Shown here: piece after piece, positions 39,627 to 49,500 of the stretch
How positions within the stretch are numbered: the stretch's first letter is position 1
Layout of the letters: each line of letters starts with the position of its first letter
Origin: Opitutia bacterium
Lineage (GTDB): Bacteria > Verrucomicrobiota > Verrucomicrobiia > Opitutales > Opitutaceae
DNA length: 64,000 nucleotides
NCBI GenBank assembly: GCA_016187945.1
Contig: JACPIT010000009.1
Span: 186,001-250,000 of the forward strand
Reading direction: 5' to 3'
The notes under the pieces: model-generated
What the model saw: only the letters and a program-made list of their open reading frames with translations
Databases searched by the model: none
Told to the model about the DNA's origin: nothing
Made by a program: the position numbers and the translations under genes

Positions 39627-40094
39627 TCAGAACGGCACGTCTTCGTCGAGATTCTCCTGCGCGGCGGGAGCCGGACGGCTCGGAGCGCTGGCGCGCGGAG
39701 CGGGGCTGTAGCTGCGGCCTTCGCCGCCGCCTTCGCCACCGCCGCCACCTGCGTCACCGCGGCCGGAGCCGAGGAACTGGAAGTTTTCGCAGACGACCTT
39801 CATGCGACTGCGCTTTTCCTTCGTGTTCTTGTCTTCCCACTGGTCGAGACGCAGACGGCCTTCGACGAAGAGCGGGCGGCCCTTGGTGCAGTATTTGGAG
39901 ATGTTCTCGCCGGCCTTGCCCCAGGCTTCGATGTCAACGTAGGTCACTTCCTCGCGTTCGCCACCGCTCTCGTCCTTGAACTTGCGGTTCACGGCGAGGG
40001 AGAAGGTGCAGATGGCGGTGCCCTTCGGCGTGACCCGGAGTTCCGGGTCGCGCGTCAGGTTGCCGATGAGCATGACTTTGTTGAGATTGGCCAT
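39627..40094 (-). CDS. ssb: Single-stranded DNA-binding protein
   Basis: A 155-residue SSB: OB fold in the first 110 residues (NKVMLIGNLTRDPELR, KYCTKGRPLFVEGRLRLDQW), a Gly-rich linker (GRGDAGGGGGEGGGEG) and the acidic tip DEDVPF that binds partner proteins. It coats single-stranded DNA in replication and repair. It lies between rpsF and rplI, as in many bacteria. Confidence 0.97.
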   Translation of the reverse strand: MANLNKVMLIGNLTRDPELRVTPKGTAICTFSLAVNRKFKDESGGEREEVTYVDIEAWGKAGENISKYCTKGRPLFVEGRLRLDQWEDKNTKEKRSRMKVVCENFQFLGSGRGDAGGGGGEGGGEGRSYSPAPRASAPSRPAPAAQENLDEDVPF

Positions 40095-40124
40095 GGGGGC
40101 GGAGGCGCGGAGCGCGTTGGGCGT

Positions 40125-40415
40125 TTAGGCGTTCTGGACGAGCGTGCGATACACGCTGTCGTTGAGGCGGAGGCGCTCCTGGAGGGCGGCGCTGGCACCG
40201 GCGGGGGCCGAGAAGGCGATGGAGACGTAGACGCCGGCGGGGAATTTCGCGTCGGTCTTGCGCGCGAAATCGCGGCGGCCGAGCTGTTCGACGTTGGTGA
40301 CGTCGCCTTGGATGGCGACGATTTCCTTCTTCACGCCTTCGATGATCTGGTCGACGGAGTCTTCCTTGCCGCGATTATCGAGGATGAAAGTGGCTTTGTA
40401 GTTACGCTTGTTCAT
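40125..40415 (-). CDS. rpsF: 30S ribosomal protein S6
   Basis: A 96-residue S6 with the ferredoxin-like fold: NYKATFILDNRGKEDSVDQI at the start, LGRRDFARKTDAKFPAGVYV in the middle, and a helical end (LQERLRLNDSVYRTLVQ). It binds 16S rRNA with S18. Its start overlaps the end of pth by 14 bases, so translation may be coupled. rpsR is not in the window. Confidence 0.94.
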   Translation of the reverse strand: MNKRNYKATFILDNRGKEDSVDQIIEGVKKEIVAIQGDVTNVEQLGRRDFARKTDAKFPAGVYVSIAFSAPAGASAALQERLRLNDSVYRTLVQNA

Positions 40416-40998
40416 GGCGGTTTCTGCGATTGAGACGGTTCATCGCTTCGGCGGGGCTGCTGGTGAAGAGCAGGCGGGCGCCTTCGACGAACGTTTTCAG
40501 GTTTTGATCGATGATTGTTTGTTCTGAGAGGGAGAATTTTCCGAGCACGTAGTCTGCGAGGTCCATGCCGGCCGGGCGTTCGCTGCTGCCGATGCCGAGT
40601 CGGTAACGGATGAATCCGTTGCCGACGTGCTCGAGCAGGCTGGCGATGCCGTTGTGGCCGCCGGCGGAGCCGTCGACCGACAATTTCACGCGGCCAATTT
40701 CGATGTTCATTTCATCGTAGGCCACCGCGAGCGACTCGGCCGGGAGCTTATGAAAATCGAGCAGCTTGCGCAGGGCGCGGCCACTCTCGTTCATGAAGGT
40801 CTGCGGCTTGATCAGCCAGCGGGTCTCGCCGGGGCGGACATTCCAGCGTGCGATCTCGGCCTCGAAGCGCGTCTCGTGTTTCCACGAGAGCCCTTCGGCG
40901 GCCGCCAGCGCATCGACGACCTTGAAACCAAGGTTGTGTCGCGAGCCGGCATATTTCGCACCGGGATTGCCCAGTCCTGCGAGGAGCGTGACGGACAT
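40402..40998 (-). CDS. pth: Peptidyl-tRNA hydrolase
   Basis: A 198-residue Pth that frees tRNA from dropped-off peptidyl-tRNA. LAGLGNPGAKYAGSRHNLGF carries the catalytic His and the key Asn, YDEMNIEIGRVKLS carries the Asp, and GGHNGIASL the second Asn. It lies between rplY and rpsF, a usual place. The stop overlaps the rpsF start. Confidence 0.96.
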   Translation of the reverse strand: MSVTLLAGLGNPGAKYAGSRHNLGFKVVDALAAAEGLSWKHETRFEAEIARWNVRPGETRWLIKPQTFMNESGRALRKLLDFHKLPAESLAVAYDEMNIEIGRVKLSVDGSAGGHNGIASLLEHVGNGFIRYRLGIGSSERPAGMDLADYVLGKFSLSEQTIIDQNLKTFVEGARLLFTSSPAEAMNRLNRRNRHEQA

Positions 40999-41058
40999 GG
41001 ATCAAAGAACGTGCTGCAACGCGATGCGCCGGAGAAGCGGCGCGCCGCGGGAAAACGA

Positions 41059-41814
41059 TTACTTCTTGGCGGCGGGAGCGGCGGCCTTCGCGTCCTTCGC
41101 AGGAGCGGCGGCTTTGGCATCGCCCGGCTTGGCGGCAGCGGCGCCCGCAGCGGGAGCAGCGGCAGCATCGCCGGCGGCGGGAGCAGCGGCGCCAGCGGCC
41201 GGAGCGGCAGCACCCTCGGCGGGCGTCGCGGCGGCGACAGTGGCAGCGACTTCTTCCTGCGGCTCAACGCAGAGCACGACGGCCTGGCTCGGTTTGTCGA
41301 GGAACTCGACACCGGCGACCGTCTTGATCTCGGAAACGTGGATCGACTCGTTCAGCTTCAGCGGCGTGACGTCGACTTCGATGAAGGCCGGCAGATCCTT
41401 CGGGAGGCAGCGGATCTTCAGGCGCTTGGTGGCGACGTCGAGGAGGCCGCCTTCGTTCTTCACGCCCGACGCCTCACCGACGACCACGACGGAGACGTTG
41501 ATCACCATCTTCTCGGTTTCCTTCACTTCCTGAAGGTCGACGTGGAGATACTTGTCGGTGATCGGGTCGCGCTGGACTTCCTGGAGGAAGGAGAGAGCGG
41601 CGGCGCCGGCATCGCGCTTCAATTCGATCAGCGCGGCACGGCCGGCGATTTCCTTGAGGAGCTTGACGAACTCCGTCGAGCTGACGGACAGAGTCTCGGG
41701 TTTCGTGTGCTTGCCGTAGAGGATGGCCGGAATCTTCTCGGCCTTGCGCAGACGGCGGGAAGCGCTGCGACCTGTGCCCTCGCGGGACGTGACGGTGAGT
41801 TGGTATTTCTTCAT
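41059..41814 (-). CDS. rplY: 50S ribosomal protein L25/Ctc with Ala-rich tail
   Basis: A 251-residue long-form L25 (TL5/Ctc type) that binds 5S rRNA. The N-terminal beta-barrel (LTVTSREGTGRSASRRLRKA, IPAILYGKHTKPETL) and the C-terminal domain (LKIRCLPKDLPAFIEVDVT) are complete by residue 185. The last 60 residues are almost only Ala, Pro, Gly and Lys, a low-complexity tail. The ATG at 41814 has AGGGGG about 11 bases upstream and matches the family start; the frame extends further only by chance. It is followed by pth. Confidence 0.93.
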   Translation of the reverse strand: MKKYQLTVTSREGTGRSASRRLRKAEKIPAILYGKHTKPETLSVSSTEFVKLLKEIAGRAALIELKRDAGAAALSFLQEVQRDPITDKYLHVDLQEVKETEKMVINVSVVVVGEASGVKNEGGLLDVATKRLKIRCLPKDLPAFIEVDVTPLKLNESIHVSEIKTVAGVEFLDKPSQAVVLCVEPQEEVAATVAAATPAEGAAAPAAGAAAPAAGDAAAAPAAGAAAAKPGDAKAAAPAKDAKAAAPAAKK

Positions 41815-42078
41815 GGTTTTCGTTCCCCCTGTGACTCCGGAATTGGAGGCAGGCGTAGTGGAAAAGAGGCGAGAGTTGAGTGACCGCACCGGGGCGAGGC
41901 AAACAAAACTTTCGCTCGCCCGCCGGAAAGCCGGCGTTTTTACAACTCCTCCGCTCCGGGCATCCGTCCCGGATCGAAGCGCGCCGCCCCCATCCCGCCG
42001 ACCGCAGCTCTCCCCAGAGTAGCTCGCGCAACCGTCCCGCTACCGCCAGGCCCCGCTTTCGCGGAGACTCTCCGCGCC

Positions 42079-42891
42079 ATGCCGCTTCCCTCGCTCGAAT
42101 CCCTCACGCGCGCCCGCGTGCTCTTCGTTTTCGCCCACCCGGACGACGAATCCATCGGCCTCGGCGGCATCCTCAATCAATTCCGCGACGCATGGTTTGC
42201 CTGCCTCACCGACGGCGCCCCGCGCGATGCCAGCTACGCCCACGCCGCCGGTTGCGACACGCCGATGGCCTACGCGCGCCAGCGCCGCCGCGAACTCGCC
42301 ATCGCGCTCGCACTCGCCGGGCACGACTCGGACCGGCTGATCGCCCTCGGCTTCACCGATCAAGAACTCGCCCACTCGCTCGAAGGCATCACCCAAGCCG
42401 TCGAAGTCCTCCTCCAACGCGTCCGCCCCGACTGCGTCGTCACCCACCCTTACGAAGGAGGCCACCCGGACCACGACGCGACCGCCTTCGCCGTCCACAC
42501 CGCGCTCGCCGCACACGCCGGCGACTACGGCGAACCGCTCCTGCTCGAAACGACGTCCTATCACGCACAGGGCGACACGCTCGTCTGGAGCGAATTTCTC
42601 CCCAACACCGAAGACGCCTCCCTCGCGGTCGAACTCACCTCCGCCCAACGCGCCCAAAAACGCCGCCTGCTCGCCGCCCATGCCTCGCAAGCCGCCACGC
42701 TGCGCGACGTCCCGCTCGAACGCGACCTCCTCCGCGTCGCGCCACGCTACGATTTCTCGAAGCCGCCACACGAAGGCCGGCTGTTCTACGAAAACTTCCC
42801 CTGGGGTGCGACCGGCGAGCAATGGCGCCACGCCGCCGCCCTCGCGCTCGAACGCCTGCACCTCTCGGCGCTCACCGCCGCCGCTTACTAA
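42079..42891 (+). CDS. LmbE/PIG-L-family deacetylase
   Basis: A 270-residue protein with the zinc site of the LmbE family: VFAHPDDESIGLGG near residue 17 and HPYEGGHPDHDATA near 125. Family members remove acetyl groups from GlcNAc-containing compounds or related amides, such as bacillithiol and mycothiol precursors; the substrate here is unknown. No signal peptide. It stands alone, divergent from rplY. The region 42892-43420 after it holds no supported gene. Confidence 0.85.
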   Translation: MPLPSLESLTRARVLFVFAHPDDESIGLGGILNQFRDAWFACLTDGAPRDASYAHAAGCDTPMAYARQRRRELAIALALAGHDSDRLIALGFTDQELAHSLEGITQAVEVLLQRVRPDCVVTHPYEGGHPDHDATAFAVHTALAAHAGDYGEPLLLETTSYHAQGDTLVWSEFLPNTEDASLAVELTSAQRAQKRRLLAAHASQAATLRDVPLERDLLRVAPRYDFSKPPHEGRLFYENFPWGATGEQWRHAAALALERLHLSALTAAAY

Positions 42892-43420
42892 GTCCTTTCC
42901 GCAACAACGCCGCCACGCTGGACCGCAGCGAAAGCGTCGTCCGAGGGCGTCCCCGTTGTCGCTGCGCTCCCACGCGGCTCCGGTTCGACTGCGCCCAACC
43001 GCCACGCGCCCGACTGTTCCGAACGTCGCATTCGGTCTCGCGCCCGTCGGGCCCGCCGCGGTCGGCGGCGCCGGGCCAATCCGCGCCGCGCTCGCGTGCG
43101 CAGGCTTCGCCGCGCACGGAGAGTTGCACACCTTCCCGCGCCTGCACGGATCGCTCGTTCCCCGCCCGCCCGCGGAAACGCACCCACTTGTCCGTGCGGC
43201 ATCGCCCGACTCCTCGCACGCGAGCCGATAGACGTCGCGCAACGGCACGGCATCGACTGTGACGCATATCGTCCGCCGCCCGGGCCACTCGCCGCACGCG
43301 CCGGGCCAGCGGATTTTTTTCGGCCAAATGTCTGAATGCGCCGCCGTGCCCCGTCATCGGGGTGAAGTCGCGATTCACCGCGCGCTCCGCCCTGCAACCC
43401 GAAACCTCGTTCCGCCCGCC
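42892..43420. other. 529-base gap without a supported gene
   Basis: The frames open here are Arg/Pro/Ala-rich by-products of high GC, with no family match, no plausible start and no sign of protein-like composition. A short CCCCGTCATCGGGG hairpin lies near 43350. A promoter for the small membrane gene, the DGPF protein and the sigma factor is expected in the right half, but I could not identify one. Confidence 0.5.
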
Positions 43421-43636
43421 ATGACCGAAACCGCCAAACGCACACTCCTCCGCTGGATTCACCTCGTCTTCAGCATTCCCATCATCGGCTATATCTACAG
43501 TCCGTTCCCGGAGCTTCCGAACTACGCTCCCGTCGTCCGCTACATCGCCGTCCCGCTGATCGTCCTCACCGGCTTGTCGATGTGGATCGGCCGTCGCCTC
43601 CGGCGCGCCTCGTCCGGCGCCGCCGAAAATTCCTGA
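43421..43636 (+). CDS. Small membrane protein upstream of the DGPF/ECF pair
   Basis: A 71-residue protein with two hydrophobic segments (LRWIHLVFSIPIIGYIYSPF and YIAVPLIVLTGLSMWIGRR). Residues between them read PELPNYAPVVR. It has no signal for secretion and is probably an inner-membrane protein. Similar short two-helix proteins exist in other phyla, but no function is known to me. It lies 69 bases before the DGPF gene on the same strand, so it may belong to that unit. The ATG at 43421 is chosen because coding-like sequence begins there. Confidence 0.65.
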   Translation: MTETAKRTLLRWIHLVFSIPIIGYIYSPFPELPNYAPVVRYIAVPLIVLTGLSMWIGRRLRRASSGAAENS

Positions 43637-43705
43637 CCTCTGCGCCGCTTCCGCGCGACCTTGTCCCGACACCGCTCTTCGCTCATCTCCCTCCTCCTCC
43701 CCGCC

Positions 43706-44053
43706 ATGAAATACATGCTCCTCGTCCACCTTTCCAAAGACACCTTCGACGCCGCGGACATCCCCGCCCTCGCTGCCGCCGGCCGCGCTTACGGCGAGGC
43801 GCTGCAATCCGCCGGCGTCTTCGTCGCCGGCGCCGGACTCCATCCGCCGCAAAACGCCACGACCGTTTCCGTCCGCGACGGCCAACGCCACGTGCAGGAC
43901 GGCCCGTTCGCCGACACCAAGGAATTTCTCGGCGGCTTCGTGATCATCGACGTGCCGAATCTCGACGCCGCGCTCGAATGGGCCGCGCGCCATCCGTCGG
44001 CCGCGACCGCGTGGATCGAGGTGCGCCCGCTCGGCGGGTCTTCGTTTCGTTGA
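43706..44053 (+). CDS. YCII-related DGPF-domain protein
   Basis: A 115-residue protein with the YCII-like fold: MKYMLLVHLSKDTF start and the signature DGPFADTKEFLGGFVIIDVP. Proteins of this type are regularly encoded beside ECF sigma factors of the group ECF42, as here, where the sigma gene begins 7 bases later. They have been suggested to be targets or partners of that sigma factor; their biochemical activity is not established. Full length and intact. Confidence 0.88.
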   Translation: MKYMLLVHLSKDTFDAADIPALAAAGRAYGEALQSAGVFVAGAGLHPPQNATTVSVRDGQRHVQDGPFADTKEFLGGFVIIDVPNLDAALEWAARHPSAATAWIEVRPLGGSSFR

Positions 44054-44060
44054 AAAACCG

Positions 44061-45287
44061 ATGAGCGAATCCGCCGCTCACGCCGCCATCGAGACGGTCG
44101 CGCGCCAGTCCTACGGACGACTCGTGGCCTATCTTGCCGCGCGCTCGGGCGACATCGCCGGCGCGGAGGATGCGCTCAGCGAAGCCTTCGGCGCCGCACT
44201 GCGCCGCTGGCCGGCGGACGGCGTGCCGGAAAAACCCGAAGCCTGGCTGCTGCACGCCGCGCGCAATCGCCTCATCGACGCCGCGCGCCACACCCAGGTG
44301 CGGAGAAAATCCGAACCGCTTCTCCAACTCGCCACCGAGGCCGAGGCGGTCGCCTCCGCGCAACCGGCCTTTCCCGACGAGCGCCTCAAACTCCTCTTCG
44401 TCTGCGCGCACCCCGCGATCGATCCCGCCGCGCGCACGCCGCTCATGCTCCAAGCCGTCCTCGGTCTCGACGCGGCACGCATCGCCTCGGCGTTTCTCGT
44501 CTCGCCCGCCGCGATGGGACAACGCCTCGTGCGCGCGAAAACCAAGGTTCGCGACGCCGCGATTCCGTTCCGCGTGCCCGACCCGCCCGAGTGGGACGAA
44601 CGCGTCTCGTTCGTCCTCGCGGCGATCTACGCCGCCTACACTGCCGGCTGGGAAACCACCATCGACGACAGCTCCACGCACCACGCGCTGGCCGGCGACG
44701 CGATCGCGATCGGCCGCACACTCGTCCAGCTCCTGCCCGTCGATCCCGAAGCGCGCGGCCTGCTCGCCCTCATGCTGCATTGCGAAGCCCGCCGCGCCGC
44801 ACGCCACGATCGCGCCGGCGCTTTTGTCCCGCTCGACCGGCAGGAGCCCGCGCTCTGGTCGTGGCCGATGATCGACGAAGCCGAAGAACATCTGCGCACC
44901 GCCGCCGCACTCCGGCGCATGGGCCGCTACCAGCTCGAAGCGGCGATCCAATCGCTCCACGCGCACCGCGCCGCGACCGGCGTGATCGATTGGCCGCAGA
45001 TCGCGCTGCTCTACGAAGGCCTCGTGCGCCTCGCGCCGACGATCGGCGCGCAAGTCGGCCGCGCCGTCGCGCTCGCGGAATCCGGCGACGCCCCCGCCGG
45101 CCTCGCCGCGCTCGACGCGCTCCCAGCGAGCCGCGCCGCGAATTATCAACCGTGGTGGGCGGCCCGCGCGCACCTGCTGCGCCGCCTCGACCGCTCCGCC
45201 GAAGCACGCGCCGCCGCCGAACGCGCCGCCAGCCTGACCGACGACCCGGCGCTCCGCGCGTATCTGCTCGGACCCGCGGCGCAGTGA
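44061..45287 (+). CDS. ECF sigma factor with C-terminal TPR-like extension (ECF42 type)
   Basis: A 408-residue protein. Sigma regions 2 and 4 occupy residues about 10-165: RLVAYLAARSGDIAGAEDALSEAF and KPEAWLLHAARNRLIDAARH, then the region 4 helix-turn-helix (LGLDAARIASAFLVSPAAMGQRLVRAKTK). The remaining 240 residues are helical repeats (LLALMLHCEARRAARHD, PALWSWPMIDEAEEHL, LDALPASRAANYQPWWAARA). This C-terminal part marks ECF42, which lacks an anti-sigma partner and is controlled through the extension. It directs RNA polymerase to a small regulon, usually including the DGPF gene next door. Confidence 0.9.
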   Translation: MSESAAHAAIETVARQSYGRLVAYLAARSGDIAGAEDALSEAFGAALRRWPADGVPEKPEAWLLHAARNRLIDAARHTQVRRKSEPLLQLATEAEAVASAQPAFPDERLKLLFVCAHPAIDPAARTPLMLQAVLGLDAARIASAFLVSPAAMGQRLVRAKTKVRDAAIPFRVPDPPEWDERVSFVLAAIYAAYTAGWETTIDDSSTHHALAGDAIAIGRTLVQLLPVDPEARGLLALMLHCEARRAARHDRAGAFVPLDRQEPALWSWPMIDEAEEHLRTAAALRRMGRYQLEAAIQSLHAHRAATGVIDWPQIALLYEGLVRLAPTIGAQVGRAVALAESGDAPAGLAALDALPASRAANYQPWWAARAHLLRRLDRSAEARAAAERAASLTDDPALRAYLLGPAAQ

Positions 45288-45324
45288 ACGGCGAGATCGG
45301 CGAACGCGCCCGCCTCCGAACCAG

Positions 45325-45346
45325 CGGCCGACGGAAGCCGGCCCTA
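45325..45346 (-). repeat. Short TAGGGCCGGC hairpin repeat at the end of the FGE gene
   Basis: On the minus strand TAGGGCCGGCTTCCGTCGGC reads as a short hairpin related to the repeats at 33939-34028 and 11841-11918. Its first three bases are the stop codon of the FGE gene. Confidence 0.55.
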
Positions 45347-46432
45347 TTTCGTCTCCGCGTTCTTCACGCAGCGAAAGCCCGCGTGATTGCTGCCGGTGTC
45401 GGGAGCGCCTTTGCCGCGCGAGCCGAGCATGTAGCGCGTGCAGTATTGGTCGGTGCAGAGAAAAGAGCCGCCGCGTTGCACGCGCTTCGCCTGCCGCGGA
45501 TCCTGCGGATCGTAACTGTCGTAGCGCGCGGGGCCGCGTGGATCGCGCACGACACCGCCCGCAGTGGCCGCGACGTCCTTTTCGTAGGTGTCGGGCCGAT
45601 ACCAGTCGCTGCACCACTCCCACACGTTGCCGGCCATGTCGTGGAGGCCGTAGGGATTCGCCGCGAAACTGGCCACCGGCGCCGCGCGCGCGAAACCGTC
45701 GGCGCGCGAATTCTCATGCGGAAAACGTCCTTCCCAGATGTTCGCCATCCATTTCCCGTCGGGCCGCAGCTCGTCGCCCCACGTATAGCGCTCGCCGGAG
45801 CGTCCACCACGCGCCGCGAACTCCCACTCCGCCTCCGTCGGCAGGCGTTTGCCCGCCCAGCTCGCGTAGGCTTCCGCGTCCTCGTAGGCGATGTGCACGA
45901 CGGGCTCGCGCTCGCGGCCCGCGAGGGAAGTCGCCGGCCCTTCCGGGTGCCGCCAGTTCGCGCCGGGCAGGTAGCTCCACCAAGCGAGCGCGTTGTCGAG
46001 CGGCACCGGGTGGTCGGGCGGCGAAAACACCACCGAGCCGGCGACGAGCTGATCGGGCCGCGCGCCGGGATAATCCTCCGCGCGCGGCACGCGTTCGGCG
46101 ACGGTGATGTAGTGCGTCGCATCCACGAAGCGCGCGAACTCCGCGTTGGTGACTTCGGTCGCGTCCATCCAAAAGCCGTTCACTTTCACACGATGGATGG
46201 GCTGCGCATCGGAAACGATTTCGCCGACGCCGCCGCAAAGTTCAGGGCCGACTTCCGCGAGTCCCATGGAGAACTCGCCGCCCGGAATCCAAACCATCCC
46301 CGGCGGTGGCTGCCCCGGCGGCGCGACCGTCCTGGCGACGGTCGGCTGAAATTTCGGCGCGCCGTCGGCACGAAGCTCGAAGGGCAAGGCCATCAATGCC
46401 AGGGCGGCAACGACGCGAAGGACGCGAGACAT
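45344..46432 (-). CDS. Formylglycine-generating enzyme (SUMF1/FGE family), exported
   Basis: A 362-residue protein with a signal peptide (LRVVAALALMALPFELRA). The FGE-sulfatase fold is clear: GMVWIPGGEFSMG, VNGFWMDATEVTNAEFARFV, RLPTEAEWEFAARGG, GNVWEWCSDWY and RGGSFLCTDQYCTRY, with the copper-binding catalytic pair Cys326 and Cys331, then SNHAGFRC. Many family members lack this pair, so this one is likely a true activator that turns the Cys of sulfatases into formylglycine using oxygen. Sulfatases lie at 50161, 51707 and 58069. The signal places it in the envelope. Its TAG stop lies in a repeat module. Confidence 0.9.
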   Translation of the reverse strand: MSRVLRVVAALALMALPFELRADGAPKFQPTVARTVAPPGQPPPGMVWIPGGEFSMGLAEVGPELCGGVGEIVSDAQPIHRVKVNGFWMDATEVTNAEFARFVDATHYITVAERVPRAEDYPGARPDQLVAGSVVFSPPDHPVPLDNALAWWSYLPGANWRHPEGPATSLAGREREPVVHIAYEDAEAYASWAGKRLPTEAEWEFAARGGRSGERYTWGDELRPDGKWMANIWEGRFPHENSRADGFARAAPVASFAANPYGLHDMAGNVWEWCSDWYRPDTYEKDVAATAGGVVRDPRGPARYDSYDPQDPRQAKRVQRGGSFLCTDQYCTRYMLGSRGKGAPDTGSNHAGFRCVKNAETK

Positions 46433-46552
46433 GGCGGTTGACGAAAGGCGCTTCCGGAATCGCGACAAGTCTGCGGTCCCGGAGAAGGAATAGTTTTTCG
46501 CCGCAAAGGCTCCGCGCCACGAGGTGGCTTTCCCTCCCGGCGCGGAAGCGAC

Positions 46553-49500
46553 TCAGTTCGGCTCGAGGAAGACGAGGTAGTTCACCGGCGCGATCGTGTT
46601 GGAGCCGTTCTTGAGGCCGCCGAGCGTGACGCTGCCGCTGGTAACGTTTGCCATCCAGACGTCGAGGGTCGTCGACGCGCCGCCACGCTCGGTGACGGAG
46701 ATCGTGCCGGTTTGTTTCGCGAAGCCTTGCGTGGCGAGCCAGCCGGGAACGGCACCGGCGGGCACGGCGACGTAGACTTTGCAACTCGCCGCGGGCTGAA
46801 GTTTCAGAAGCTGCGAACTCGTGTCGTTACGATCGTCCATCGACGTCGTGAAGAGCCAGATCGCCCCCGCGCTCGGCAACGCGTCGATTTGATACGCGGC
46901 GTCGACGTAGGCCTGCGCGCCGACGCGCGCGAGCGTCGGGAGGTGTCGCCAATCGTGCACCCACGAGCTGCCGGACTTGCGCTTGAAGGCGACGTTCATC
47001 GGCATCTTGTAGCGCACGCCGAAGCCTTCCGTGCGCATGCCGACGTAGTGGCGCTTCACGCCGCCGATCGTCGCGGTGCGGACGAACTCGGTGGACGCGT
47101 TCGGGATGCTGTCGTTGAACCAACTCCAACTCGCGCCCGCGTCGGTGCTGCGCAGGACGCCATACGAACTCGCCACCAACACCTCGTCGCTCGTGCCCGG
47201 CTCGATGTGCGAGAAGGTGAGATCGGCCGGCGCTCCGGCGGGGAACAGCGTCGTGTTCGTCGCGGGATCGAGCTGCTGCGTCCAGGTGCTGCCACCGTCG
47301 GTGCTTTTCCAGAGGCCGACGCTCGTCGCTATCCCCGGAGTCGCTCCGCTGTTCAGACCCGTGTAGAGATGCGTCGCGCCGTTGCGGCTGATCGCCGCGA
47401 GCGAGCCGACCTTCACCGTCGTGGGCGCCGCAGTGGGAAAAATTTTCGTCCATTGTCCGGCGCCGACCTTGCGGTAAACGCCGCCGTTCGCGCGCTCGTC
47501 GCCGCAATAGAGCGTGGTCGGTGTGTTCGGATCGACCCGGAGGTGCGAGAGGTGCGGACCGCCGGACAATCCGCCCGAGATGTCGCTCCACGTCGTGCCG
47601 CCGTCAGTGGTCTTGTAGACGCCGCGCAACGCGGTGCGGGCCTCCAACGACGGCGCGGCGAACGTCCGCGTGCCGCTGCCGTCAGCCGCCTTGATCGCGC
47701 CGTTCGCGGTGACTCCGTCGTTCACGAAGTAGATCGTGGCGACTTTCTGGTCGGCGGCGTCGTAGACCACGACGCGTTTGCTGACGGCGGTGTCTTCGAA
47801 AATCACGTCGAAGCGCACGAGCACGGCCGCGCCGCTCAGGGCGGTCGAGAGCACGCGCTTCGCCTGGGCCTTGGCGCTGGCGGTCGCGGTGAGTTGCATG
47901 ACCTTGTAGCTCGCGTGAGGAATCTCCGCCACCTTCGCGTCGCCCGTGACGGTCCAACCCGACGGCCCTTGCCCGGTCGTGTCCGTCTCGAACGTGCTCA
48001 GGCTCGCCGGCGTCACCTGATCGTAGTAGGATTCGTAGATGCCGACGTTATCGAGGAAGAAGGTCGTCGGCGTGCCGGCGGCGATGAAACCGTCGACGCG
48101 CTTGATCGAACTCGCGCTGCCGGTCTCGAAACCCAGTGGAGAGCCCGCGGTGAGTTGCTTCCCGTCGGCGTAGACATCGTAGGTGTGCGTGGCGGTGTTG
48201 AAGACGAGGTCGACGTGATAGTGCGCCTTGCAACCGAGCGCGAGGTAGAGCGTGCGCTGGGTCGCCACGTCGCCGGAAGCGAGCACGGTCGGGTCGAGCG
48301 CGATGTCCCAGACGTTGTTGTCGCGCAGCGCGCCGAGCGTGACCGGCACCGGATTTTTTCCGCCCGTGGTGCTCTTGAAAAAATGGCGCGCGCCCGGGTC
48401 GGGTGTGCCGAAATCCATCGTGCGAAAGGCCGAGCCCGCGTAGACGATCGCGGCGTTGTCCGGGTCGGGCAGGATGAAGCGGCCCTTGCCCTGCGTGGCG
48501 TTGTCGGGATTGAAACGCAGCGACCAATCCAGACCGCCGTCGTCGCTGGTCCAGAAACCGCGGTCGTTGTCCGCGTAGAACATCTTCGTCGGATCGCCCG
48601 CCGCGACGCTGAAGTATTTGCCGCGGCCGCCTTCGAGTCCCCAGCCGCGAAACGCGTCGTCGCCCGCCACGGTCGTTTTGCTCGAGGTGAACGATCTGAA
48701 CGTCTGCGCCGAGTCCGTGCTCTTGTAGTTGCTCGCCACGTCGCCGGTCACGAACACGTCGTCGTTCGACGATCCGGGAAACACGCTGAGGATCGCCGGA
48801 TGAAAACCGCCTTGGTAGTCGAGGCTGCCGGCGATCGCGAGATCGGTCTCGCTCACGAGATCCCACGTGCCGCTATCGCCGCTTTGCGTGCTGCGCAAGA
48901 CGCCGCGCTCGGCCGCGGCGCGCGCCGCATACGTCGCATACACGCGCGTCGGATCGCTCGCGCTCACCTGCACGTTGTAGAAAAACCCCGTGTCGGCAAA
49001 GCTGCCCGCCGGCGGCGTGAAGCCGACGTCGAGTTTCGTCCAGTTCGCTCCGCCGTCCGTCGAGCGAAAGATGCCGCCGCGATTGCTCGTCTCGCCCGGC
49101 GGGATCGCGTCGAGCAGCAGGAACATCTCCATGTCGTCGTAGGGCATCGTCGTGCAGTAGATGATCGCGGGATTCGTCGGGTGATAACACACGCCGAACA
49201 CCGCGCGGTGCGGCAGCGGATTGCTGCCGGTGTTGCCGAGCCGCGACCATGCACCGCCGGAAAATTTGTAGAGCCCCTGATCGGTCGCGGCGAGCAGCGT
49301 GGACGCGTCTGTCGGATGCACGGCGATATTGCACACCGTGCCGTGCTCGCCCGCGGGGATCGAGATCGCCGGCAGAGTATCGCTCGCGTTCCAGTGCGCG
49401 CCGGCATCGAGGCTTTTCCAAACCGCCGGCAGCGACTCCGAGATGCCGATCTTGCCCTTGTAGTAGACGCGACGGTTGCCGCCGCCCGCGTAGAACACCT

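Noticed and set aside
42892-43420. Coding sequence in the gap after the LmbE gene
   Set aside because: All open frames are Arg/Pro/Ala-rich and overlap one another on both strands without any family mark.
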